From positions 1 through 64,000 of the forward strand of contig JBFLYP010000007.1 in the NCBI GenBank assembly GCA_040756575.1: a DNA stretch of 64,000 nt, given 5' to 3'. The notes below the pieces were generated by a model. The model did no database searches, had not been told where the DNA came from, and saw nothing but the letters and a program-made list of their open reading frames with translations. The position numbers were made by a program, and so were the translations under genes. Shown here one piece after another: positions 25,565-32,471 of the stretch (the first letter of the stretch is position 1; every line of letters begins with the position of its first letter). This stretch comes from DTYU01 sp040756575 (GTDB taxonomy: Bacteria; Bacillota; Desulfotomaculia; Desulfotomaculales; Ammonificaceae).

Positions 25565-26011
25565 ATGCTGAGGCGGCGCGACCCTTTCGGTGAAATTTCC
25601 AACCTGCGGGACCAGATGAACCGGTTGTGGGAGGTCCTGCGCCCCGGTTTCAGCTTTCGCTGGGGTGCTCCGGGTGAGGTTACCGCACCCCGGATGGACC
25701 TTTATCAGACGGATAACGACGTTGTGGCGGTTGCAGAAATCCCCGGGCTCGAATCAAAAGACGACATTGAAGTAACCGTGACGCCGGACACCCTCACACT
25801 GCGTGGCGAGCTTAAGCGAGGTTATGAACACGAGGAAGAAGGACTTCTCCACGGTGAGCGGTACTACGGGGCATTTAGCCGAACAGTAAACCTGCCGGTT
25901 GAGGTGAAGCCCGAGGAGAGCTCCGCCAGCTATAAAAACGGCGTACTTGAAGTGCGCATGCCGAAAACCGAAGCCGGCAGGCGCCGTGCAGTCAAGGTGC
26001 CCATACATTGA
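25565..26011 (+). CDS. Hsp20/alpha-crystallin small heat-shock protein
   Basis: The 148-residue protein binds unfolding proteins without ATP. An N-terminal arm (about 1-40) is followed by the alpha-crystallin domain (about 43-135: PRMDLYQTDNDVVAVAEIPG, FSRTVNLPVEV, YKNGVLEVRMPK) and a short tail. The SD is AAGGAGGAACTATT before the ATG. I saw no CIRCE element in the 109 bases upstream. It converges on the thioredoxin-like gene. Confidence 0.95.
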   Translation: MLRRRDPFGEISNLRDQMNRLWEVLRPGFSFRWGAPGEVTAPRMDLYQTDNDVVAVAEIPGLESKDDIEVTVTPDTLTLRGELKRGYEHEEEGLLHGERYYGAFSRTVNLPVEVKPEESSASYKNGVLEVRMPKTEAGRRRAVKVPIH

Positions 26012-26020
26012 GAAAGAGGT

Positions 26021-26353
26021 TTATGCTGGAGGAATTCTTGCTTTTACTTCGGACAGGAACTCCTCGACGGTGGGCAGCCTGCCCGCAATAACAATCTCCT
26101 GATCCACTACCACTACCGGCAGCGGTAATCCGTCAGCGAGAATGCGAACAGCGAGGTCGGCTGCCCCCGGGTACCCTCCCGGAGCTTTCAATTGCTGATA
26201 GATCAGCCGGGCCCTCTCTCCAAAACACTTGGCAAGCGCCTTCTGGTAAAAAAAATAACTCAGCGGCAGCACGGCCGGGCAACCTCTCGGCGGTCACCCG
26301 GGGCGGTCACCCTTTGCGGGTATGTCGCCGAAAAGCCAGACTGCGAGCGCCAT
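26021..26353 (-). CDS. Thioredoxin-fold protein with in-frame UGA (candidate selenoprotein)
   Basis: The frame runs from ATG 26353, behind AGGGGATAAT, for 110 codons with one TGA at codon 20 (26296-26294). Read as selenocysteine the active site would be U-PPRG-CP. The rest looks like a thioredoxin fold: strand LAVWLFGD, helix YFFYQKALAKC, strand RARLIYQQLK, helix DLAVRILADG, strand PLPVVVVDQEIVIAG and a final helix. Length and pattern remind me of the DUF1462 (YuzD) family, about 105 residues with CxxC at the same place; that is inference. The ATG lies 24 bases after htpX, suggesting one operon. The conservative reading is an 83-residue protein from GTG 26272, which would lack the first strand and the active site; a nonsense-disrupted pseudogene is the other option. 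Confidence 0.55.
26264..26296 (-). promoter_or_regulatory. SECIS-like hairpin after the UGA
   Basis: Starting 17 bases after the UGA, CGGC-CGUGCU-GCCG forms a four-pair stem with a six-base loop containing G and U in its first three positions. This is the place and loop type of bacterial SECIS elements. The stem is short, and other pairings (GGGUGACC with GGUUGCCC around the UGA) compete. Confidence 0.35.
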
Positions 26354-26377
26354 ATTATCCCCTAATTCCCAAAACCG

Positions 26378-27223
26378 TTAAAGCGGTTCGGCCATGGCGC
26401 GAAGGCGCTTGACGCGTTCTGCAACCGGGGGGTGGGTGCTGAACAGCTTCATAAAGCTTTCACCGGACAGTGGGTTGACGATAAAAAGGTGTGAGGCCGC
26501 CGGGTTGACATGCATCGGAACCCTTCGTGCCGCCGACTCCAGTTTTTGGAGCGCGTTCGCCAAGCCGTCTGCACGGCCGGCTATCCGTGCTCCGGTTGCG
26601 TCTGCGTTAAACTCCCCGGTGCGGGAAATGGCCATCTGGACGAGCAATGCCGCAAGGGGAGCTACAATAGCCAGCACCAGTGCGGCAAGAGGGTTGCCCC
26701 CTTCGTCATCGTCTCTCCCCGTCCCCAGGATCAGCCCCCACCGAATCATCCCTGCAATCATAGTTACAGCTCCGGCAAGCGTTGCCGCAATTGTACCGAC
26801 GAGTGTATCCCGGTTCTTTATGTGGGCCAACTCGTGGGCAAGCACCCCTTCAATTTCCGTACGGTTCAAAAGCCGAAGGAGTCCCTCGGTCACGGCCACC
26901 GCCGCATGGCGCGGGTCCCGCCCGGTGGCAAAGGCATTCGGCTGCGACGAAGGGGTAATGTAAATCCTGGGCATCGGCAGCCCGGCGCGCACGCACAAAC
27001 GCTCTACTATTTCGTAAATTTCCGGAGCCTCGCCACGGCTGAGCGGCCGGGAGCGGGTCATGGTGATGGCAATTCTGTCACTGTAAAAATAAGTAAAGAA
27101 ATTCATCCCAAGGGCGATAAGAAAGAACAAAATTGCGCCCTGGCCCCCGTAAAAATGCTGACCGATGTAAACCAGAATTACCGAGAGAAGCGCCAAAAGC
27201 AACCAGATGCGCACCCTGTTCAA
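26378..27223 (-). CDS. htpX: Membrane zinc metalloprotease HtpX
   Basis: HtpX is an M48 protease that degrades damaged membrane proteins. The 281-residue protein has two N-terminal membrane helices (about 5-40), the zinc site HELAHIKNRD (HExxH, about 130-139) followed by two more helices (about 145-200), and the third ligand region ISRTGEFNADATGA. Start TTG 27223 has GGGGGTGAGCAT upstream. It precedes the thioredoxin-like gene with 24 bases between and lies 100 bases after the GGDEF gene. Confidence 0.95.
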   Translation of the reverse strand: MNRVRIWLLLALLSVILVYIGQHFYGGQGAILFFLIALGMNFFTYFYSDRIAITMTRSRPLSRGEAPEIYEIVERLCVRAGLPMPRIYITPSSQPNAFATGRDPRHAAVAVTEGLLRLLNRTEIEGVLAHELAHIKNRDTLVGTIAATLAGAVTMIAGMIRWGLILGTGRDDDEGGNPLAALVLAIVAPLAALLVQMAISRTGEFNADATGARIAGRADGLANALQKLESAARRVPMHVNPAASHLFIVNPLSGESFMKLFSTHPPVAERVKRLRAMAEPL

Positions 27224-27323
27224 ATGCTCACCCCCAAATTTGATTATAAAAACATCTCGCTAAAATTATTACATAGAAATGACTGAAAGTCACGACGGTT
27301 TTCGGTGGGGAATCAGTAGCGTT

Positions 27324-28133
27324 TCAAACTTGAAGGGCGTAAACCTGGTCCTTCCCCGCCGCCTTAGCAGCCAACAGGTAGAAATCAGCCCTCTTCAGCA
27401 ACTCCTCCGCAGTGACACCGTCCTGCGGGTAGGTAACCGCCCCGAGACTGACGCTCATCCCGGTGCTCTTGACCGCACTACGGAGCCGCTCGGCCGTAAC
27501 CTGTGCCGAACGCGCGTCAGCACCCGTCAGGATTACAGCAAACTCGTCGCCGCCGTACCGTACGACCACGTCTTCCTGCCGGAGAGCCCCCCGAATTGTC
27601 GTGGCAACATTTTGCAGCAGAACGTCCCCCGCCAGGTGCCCTTGATTATCGTTGTATGATTTAAAGCTGTCGAGGTCCAACATAAGCAAGGAAACGTGTA
27701 CATTGTAACGCTTCGCACGTGCAACCTCCGTAGTTAGACGTTCGAATAGATAACGCCGGTTGTACACGCCTGTCAGCGGGTCTGTAATGACGAGCTGCTG
27801 GAGATTGCTTATTTCGTCACGAAGTTCTGCCTCTCTGTTTCGCTGATACTCAAACAGCAACCCTATGAAAAGTGAAACTCCCCCTACCGTTACGGCAGAC
27901 CACAACTCGCCGCCGCTCTTATTTAAAAGGCCTACCGTGCCGATCAGTGCACCGCTGATTATGGCTGCAACCGCCGTTCCCCTCAGTCCTGATGTAACAC
28001 CCAGCAGTGCTGCCGGTACGGCGTGAAGAACCCACACTTCTCTTCCTAAAGGCATTCCGGTCAGTAACCGGATGGTAAACGGTACTCCCCAGCAGACAAC
28101 CAGGACAATTAATTGACGGAGCCCAAAAGTCAT
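27324..28133 (-). CDS. Membrane diguanylate cyclase (GGDEF)
   Basis: The protein probably makes cyclic di-GMP. Four or so membrane helices (about residues 5-95) form a sensor-like region, followed by a short coiled link and a GGDEF domain (about 115-269). The active site YGGDEFAVIL is intact. An I-site RQED lies five residues before GGDEF, so product inhibition is likely. No EAL or HD-GYP domain is attached. I take ATG 28133 (AAGG upstream); GTG 28166 would add 11 residues. It is divergent from the apr operon. Confidence 0.92.
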   Translation of the reverse strand: MTFGLRQLIVLVVCWGVPFTIRLLTGMPLGREVWVLHAVPAALLGVTSGLRGTAVAAIISGALIGTVGLLNKSGGELWSAVTVGGVSLFIGLLFEYQRNREAELRDEISNLQQLVITDPLTGVYNRRYLFERLTTEVARAKRYNVHVSLLMLDLDSFKSYNDNQGHLAGDVLLQNVATTIRGALRQEDVVVRYGGDEFAVILTGADARSAQVTAERLRSAVKSTGMSVSLGAVTYPQDGVTAEELLKRADFYLLAAKAAGKDQVYALQV

Positions 28134-28277
28134 CCCAACGGCCTTCACCCCTCCGAATGGGAACACCCAGGCTCATTCTTTATTCCTTCGATGAAAGTAT
28201 AAAATTTCCTTCAAAACCCGAGCAACTTTTACATGTAATACGGCAAAAAGCTTAAACATTAGGCGGTATTTGGGCTG

Positions 28278-28297
28278 AGTGTTATTAAGTGTTATTA
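28278..28297 (+). promoter_or_regulatory. Tandem 10-bp direct repeat upstream of apr promoter
   Basis: AGTGTTATTA occurs twice without a gap (28278-28287 and 28288-28297), one helical turn apart, ending 23 bases before the -35 box. The arrangement suggests an activator site, for example a response regulator. Confidence 0.5.
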
Positions 28298-28320
28298 ACA
28301 GAATAAAATTTTCTAACCAC

Positions 28321-28349
28321 TTGACAAGCCTGAATGACCTTGTTAAAAT
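28321..28349 (+). promoter_or_regulatory. Sigma-A promoter of the apr operon
   Basis: TTGACA (28321-28326), 17 bases, then TAAAAT (28344-28349) is a near-consensus promoter. The start of transcription would be near 28356, about 270 bases before aprB. Confidence 0.8.
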
Positions 28350-28357
28350 AACCACAA
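28340..28357. promoter_or_regulatory. Rex-like operator over the -10 box
   Basis: TTGTTAAAATAACCACAA resembles the clostridial Rex site TTGTTAA-N4-TTAACAA: the left half is exact and the right half keeps ACAA. Rex is an NADH/NAD+-sensing repressor reported to control sulfate-reduction genes in other sulfate reducers. Binding here would block the promoter. Confidence 0.4.
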
Positions 28358-28375
28358 GTGTGTGCTAACCACCTA

Positions 28376-28410
28376 AAAAACCCCACAAAACTATGTCGGG
28401 TGGAGTTTTT
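28376..28410 (+). terminator. Hairpin terminator just after the apr promoter
   Basis: AAAAACCCCAC and GTGGAGTTTTT pair with one mismatch around a loop of about 13 bases, with A- and T-runs at the ends. On the plus strand it lies about 20 bases after the predicted start point and would yield a ~55-base RNA, suggesting attenuation of aprBA. It may also work on the minus strand. Confidence 0.65.
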
Positions 28411-28450
28411 GTGTTTATCACGGTAAAGATTCTTACCGGAGAAGTAGTGC

Positions 28451-28469
28451 ACACACGTTTGTGTATAAT
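28451..28469 (+). promoter_or_regulatory. Second possible -10 box with overlapping dyad
   Basis: TATAAT at 28464-28469 is preceded by the dyad ACACA-CGTT-TGTGT (28451-28464). No good -35 box is visible, so use would need an activator. Confidence 0.35.
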
Positions 28470-28625
28470 GTAACAAACCTTCAATCTCGAGTCTTTATAG
28501 AAACCACAGACCCTCTTTGACTCCACTTTGTTTTTGAAGGAGGTGGTTAAAGCAAAAGATTAATTGTCTTACCTGTCTCAGTTCCCTAAGTTAGCAATTA
28601 AGTAATTATTTAAGGAGGTTAAGTT

Positions 28626-29075
28626 ATGCCTGCATTCGTAATCGCAGAAAAATGCGATGGTTGCAAGGGCCAGGACAAGACCGCGTGCATGTACATCTGC
28701 CCCAACGACCTGATGATCCTCGATAAAGAGCGCATGAAATCCTACCAGCGCGACCCGCAGCTTTGCTGGGAGTGCCTCTGTTGCGCAAAGATCTGCCCGC
28801 AGCAAGCTATTGACGTAAGAGGTTACGCCGACTTCGTTCCGATGGGATCAGCCTGCGTACCGCTCCGCGGCTCCCAGGATATCATGTGGACGATCAAGTT
28901 CCGTGACGGCGAAGTAAAGCGCTTCAAATTCCCCATCCGCACTACGCCGGAAGGCAGCGCAGTCCCGGATGGCGGCTTCGGCGACGGTTCCAAAGCCAAC
29001 GACATCAACGACCAGTACCTGTGGACCGAACCCGAATCAGCCGGGTTTGACCTTGCCACCATCTCACCGAAATAA
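28626..29075 (+). CDS. aprB: Adenylylsulfate (APS) reductase beta subunit
   Basis: AprB carries two 4Fe-4S clusters that pass electrons to the FAD of AprA for APS reduction to sulfite. The 149-residue length is normal. The N-terminal ferredoxin part shows the two cysteine groups, CDGCKGQDKTACMYICP (about 13-29) and CWECLCCAKICP (about 47-58). The second half forms the strands and C-terminal tail that wrap around AprA. The SD AAGGAGGTTAAGTT precedes the ATG. It lies 20 bases before aprA and is first in its operon. Cytoplasmic. Confidence 0.97.
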   Translation: MPAFVIAEKCDGCKGQDKTACMYICPNDLMILDKERMKSYQRDPQLCWECLCCAKICPQQAIDVRGYADFVPMGSACVPLRGSQDIMWTIKFRDGEVKRFKFPIRTTPEGSAVPDGGFGDGSKANDINDQYLWTEPESAGFDLATISPK

Positions 29076-29095
29076 CCGACGGAGGAGGTAAAAGA

Positions 29096-30985
29096 ATGCC
29101 AGTCCCGAATTTCGAAACCGTTGAAATCACCACGGATATCTTGATTTGCGGCGCCGGTATGGCGGGTTGCGGCGCGATGTTCGAGGCGTCGTACTGGGCC
29201 AAGAAAAACGGGCTGAAGGTAGTAGTCGCCGACAAGGCCGCAACCGACCGGAGCGGTGCTGTGGCGCAGGGCCTCTCGGCCATCAACATGTACATGAATT
29301 ATGCGGGCGGCGAGCGCCACCCGGCGGATTTCGCCCGGATGGTCCGCAACGACATGATGGGCATCGCCCGTGAGGACTTAGCTTATGACATCGCCCGCCA
29401 CGTCGACTCGAGCGTACACCTTTTTGAGAAGTGGGGCCTCCCGATCTGGCGTGACGCCGACGGCAAGCCGATTCGTTCCGGTGCGTGGCAGGTCATGATC
29501 AGCGGCGAGTCTTACAAGATACTTGTTGCCGAAGCGTCCAAAAAGGCGCTGGCCGACGCGGGCGGCGAGCTTTATGAGCGCGTATTCATCATCGAGCCGC
29601 TCATGGACGGCGACAGGATTGCGGGCGCGATCGGGTTCAGCACCCGCGAGGAAAAGATCTACGTCTTCAAGGCGAAAGCAGTACTCGCCAATATGGGCGG
29701 TGCCGTTCACGTCTTCCGGCCCCGCTCCACCGGTGAGGGCTTGGGCCGCACCTGGTACCCACCCTTCCAGACCGGTTCCAGCACCTACTTTACATTAAGA
29801 GCCGGTGCGGAGCAGACCTGCCAGGAAATCCGGTTCGTTCCCGTCCGTTTCAAGGACGCTTACGGTCCGGTCGGTGCCTGGTTCCTGCTCTTCAAGTCCA
29901 CCGCCACCAACGCCCTGGACGAAATCTACGTAGAAACGCGGAAAGCAGAACTCGCGCCGTGGGCGCCGTATGACAGCGTGAAACCGCTGCCGGCCAACCT
30001 CCGGAACTACCAGGGCATTATCGATGAAGTCGAGGGTAAGGGTCCGCTGCTCATGAGAACCGAGCGCGCTATCGCGGCCCTTGCTGAGGCATACGCTGGC
30101 GATGAAAAAGCCTACAAGAAGAAAATGAAAGAGCTCGAGAGCGAGGCCTGGGAAGACTTCCTCGACATGACGATCGGCCAGGCGAACCTGTGGGCGGCGA
30201 TGAACGTCCGTCCGGAGAAGGAGCCCTCCGAGATCACCGGCGCCGAGCCGTACTTCATCGGTTCCCACTCCGGTGCCTCCGGATGCTGGGCCAACGGCCC
30301 CACCGATATCGCTCCTCCCGAATACAACTGGAGCGGCTACAACCGGATGACCACGGTGAAGGGCCTCTTTGTTGCAGGCGACGCCTGCGGCGCGTCTCCC
30401 CATAAGTTCTCCTCCGGCTCGTTCACCGAGGGCCGCATCGCCGGCAAGTCCATGGTGAAGTTCGTGCTGGAGAACAACACCCAGCCGAACGTCGATCCGG
30501 CACAGGTCGAGGAGTTCAAGGCCCGGATCAGGAAACCGTTCGAGCTCTACGACCAGTACAAGGATTACGGCACCACCGACGAGGTCAACCCGAACTACAT
30601 CCTCCCGCGGCAGTACCTTTTCCGCCTGCAGAAGATCATGGACGAGTACGCCGGCGGCTGGAGCTGCGCATACAGCACCAATAAGACCAAGCTCGAGATC
30701 GCGCTGAAGCTCCTTGGGTGGCTCAAGGAAGACGGCGAGAAGATGATCGCCCGCAGCCTCCACGAACTCATGCGGGTCTTCGAGAACCAGCAGCGGACCT
30801 GGCAGGCGGAGGCCCACGTCCGGACGATCCTCTTCCGTGAGGAGACCCGGTGGCCGGGTTACTACTTCCGCAAAGACACTCCGGTTATGGACGACGCCAA
30901 CTGGAAGTGCTTCGTCAACCTGAAGTGGGATAAAGAGAACGGCTGGCAGGTCTTCAAGAAGCCGGTTATTAACGTCGTAGACTAA
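29096..30985 (+). CDS. aprA: Adenylylsulfate (APS) reductase alpha subunit
   Basis: AprA is the FAD-containing catalytic subunit that reduces APS to sulfite and AMP. The 629-residue protein has the FAD-binding N-terminus ILICGAGMAGCGAMFEASYW (about 14-33), the arginine-bearing RFVPVRFKDAYGPVGAWFLL (about 245-264) and IGSHSGASGCWANGPTD with the active-site histidine. GLFVAGDACGASPHKFSSG, which contacts the flavin, also follows. Codons are strongly biased toward G/C-ending forms, as expected for a highly expressed enzyme. GGAGGAGGTAAAAG precedes the ATG. A terminator follows at 31010. No sat gene is adjacent. Confidence 0.98.
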   Translation: MPVPNFETVEITTDILICGAGMAGCGAMFEASYWAKKNGLKVVVADKAATDRSGAVAQGLSAINMYMNYAGGERHPADFARMVRNDMMGIAREDLAYDIARHVDSSVHLFEKWGLPIWRDADGKPIRSGAWQVMISGESYKILVAEASKKALADAGGELYERVFIIEPLMDGDRIAGAIGFSTREEKIYVFKAKAVLANMGGAVHVFRPRSTGEGLGRTWYPPFQTGSSTYFTLRAGAEQTCQEIRFVPVRFKDAYGPVGAWFLLFKSTATNALDEIYVETRKAELAPWAPYDSVKPLPANLRNYQGIIDEVEGKGPLLMRTERAIAALAEAYAGDEKAYKKKMKELESEAWEDFLDMTIGQANLWAAMNVRPEKEPSEITGAEPYFIGSHSGASGCWANGPTDIAPPEYNWSGYNRMTTVKGLFVAGDACGASPHKFSSGSFTEGRIAGKSMVKFVLENNTQPNVDPAQVEEFKARIRKPFELYDQYKDYGTTDEVNPNYILPRQYLFRLQKIMDEYAGGWSCAYSTNKTKLEIALKLLGWLKEDGEKMIARSLHELMRVFENQQRTWQAEAHVRTILFREETRWPGYYFRKDTPVMDDANWKCFVNLKWDKENGWQVFKKPVINVVD

Positions 30986-31009
30986 GGCAGGAATGTGGCG
31001 GGTGAAGTC

Positions 31010-31041
31010 AAATGGCGGCTTCGCCCGCCATTTTCTCTTTT
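31010..31041 (+). terminator. Terminator after aprA
   Basis: AAATGGCGG-CTTCGC-CCGCCATTT is a perfect nine-pair stem followed by TCTCTTTTT. It separates aprBA from qmoABC, though some read-through is possible. Confidence 0.85.
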
Positions 31042-31185
31042 TGCACTAAACCGGAGAATAAAGCCCTTAATTATCACAATTTTTCACCAACAAAGAAGGA
31101 TGTTTTCTTTACATGTCGAAAACACATTACTATGCGGTTCGCCGGCCTGAATTTTCCCATAGCTTGAGAAGAAAAGGGGGATTCT

Positions 31186-31233
31186 GTGGTGTCTTGTGAG
31201 GACAGCAAAAGGATGGTGGTAAAAGATGGGTAA
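31186..31233 (+). CDS. Possible 15-residue leader peptide overlapping qmoA
   Basis: GTG 31186 follows AAGGGGGATTCT and reads 15 codons (MVSCEDSKRMVVKDG) to a TAA at 31231-31233, overlapping the qmoA start by eight bases. The qmoA ATG itself has only a weak SD (GGTGGTAAAAG), so coupling through this frame is plausible. Small frames of this size occur by chance; low confidence. Confidence 0.3.
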   Translation: MVSCEDSKRMVVKDG

Positions 31234-32467
31234 TAAGTCTATTCTGGTTGTAGGCGGCGGCATCAGCGGTATAACGGCAGCCGTCGAAGCTTCAGAGGTG
31301 GGCTACGAAGTTTTTCTCCTTGAGAAAAGGCCGTACCTCGGCGGCAGGGTAACGCAGTTGAACCAGTACTTTCCCAAGCTCTGCCCCCCAAACTGCGGCC
31401 TGGAGATCAATCTCAGGCGCATCAAGAACAGTCCGTACATCAAGTTCTTCACTCAAGCCGAAGTGGAAGAAATAACAGGCCAGGAAGGTGACTTCACAGT
31501 CAAGGTCAAGCTTTCGCCCCGGTTTGTCACCGATAAATGCACCGTGTGCGGCAAATGCTCCGATGTATGCCCGGTTGAGAGGACCGACGAGTTTAACTAC
31601 GGACTCGCCACCACAAAGGCGATATACCTGCCGCAGTCCTTCGCCTTCCCGTTCAAGTACGCAATCGACGCCCAGGCCTGCCCTGGAGTGCAGTGCGGAA
31701 AATGTGTATCCGCCTGCCCTTACGGAGCCATCGACCTTAATATGCAACCCCAGACCATAACGCTGCAGGTGGGGGCGGTTATCTGGGCTACAGGCTGGGA
31801 ACCTTACGACCTTAAGAAGCTCGAACAATACGGCTCCGGGCATTACAAAAACGTCATCACCAACGTGCAGATGGAACGCTTAGCGGCGATGAACGGCCCG
31901 ACCGGCGGGCAGATCTTGCGGCCCTCGGACGGCAAGGCTGTAAGCAAGATCGCCTTTGTACAATGTGCGGGGTCGCGAGACGAAAACCACCTCCCGTTCT
32001 GCTCCGGCGTCTGCTGCATGGCCTCCCTGAAACAGGCCACTTACCTACGGGAGAAGCACCCGGAGGCGCAGATTTATATCTTCTTCATCGATATCCGCGC
32101 CCTCGGCAGGTACGAGGACTTCTTCAACCGTGTCAAGAATCTGGGTAACATCCACCTGGTCAAGGGTAAGGTCGGTACCATTACAGAAGATCCCGGGACC
32201 AAAGATGTAACGGTACAGGTAGAGGACCAGGAAGCAGGACGGCTCCTCAACGAAACGTTTGACCTGGTCGTGTTAGCCACCGGGATGGACCCGACCTCCA
32301 AGTATGTACCTGTTGATCTGCCCCGTACGCCGGACGGTTTCATAGCCGATACGGTACCGGGCATTTACGGTGCCGGATGCGTCAACCGACCGCTTGACGT
32401 GGCCGGTTCAGTACAGGACGCAACAGCGGCGGCACTAAAAGCCATTCAATCTGTGGTGGGGAGGTAA
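31226..32467 (+). CDS. qmoA: Quinone-interacting oxidoreductase subunit QmoA
   Basis: QmoA is a heterodisulfide reductase HdrA-like flavoprotein of the QmoABC complex, which links menaquinol to APS reductase. The 413-residue protein begins with the FAD motif ILVVGGGISGITAAVEASE. Then come the HdrA-type stretch KLCPPNCGLEINLRRI, a cysteine group CTVCGKCSDVCP (about 107-118), another CPGVQCGKCVSACPYGAIDL (about 152-171), and FVQCAGSRDENHLPFCSGVCC. QmoB starts four bases after its stop. Confidence 0.95.
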   Translation: MGNKSILVVGGGISGITAAVEASEVGYEVFLLEKRPYLGGRVTQLNQYFPKLCPPNCGLEINLRRIKNSPYIKFFTQAEVEEITGQEGDFTVKVKLSPRFVTDKCTVCGKCSDVCPVERTDEFNYGLATTKAIYLPQSFAFPFKYAIDAQACPGVQCGKCVSACPYGAIDLNMQPQTITLQVGAVIWATGWEPYDLKKLEQYGSGHYKNVITNVQMERLAAMNGPTGGQILRPSDGKAVSKIAFVQCAGSRDENHLPFCSGVCCMASLKQATYLREKHPEAQIYIFFIDIRALGRYEDFFNRVKNLGNIHLVKGKVGTITEDPGTKDVTVQVEDQEAGRLLNETFDLVVLATGMDPTSKYVPVDLPRTPDGFIADTVPGIYGAGCVNRPLDVAGSVQDATAAALKAIQSVVGR

Positions 32468-32471
32468 TACC

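Noticed and set aside
26284..26321. The two GGGTGACCGCC copies around the UGA as a simple 13-bp duplication causing a frameshift
   Set aside because: Removing one copy does not join the upstream ATG frame to the thioredoxin-like frame, so the duplication alone does not explain the UGA.
29795..30817. 340-codon minus-strand frame opposite aprA
   Set aside because: It is a shadow of the strongly biased aprA codons, with no SD and no recognisable family.
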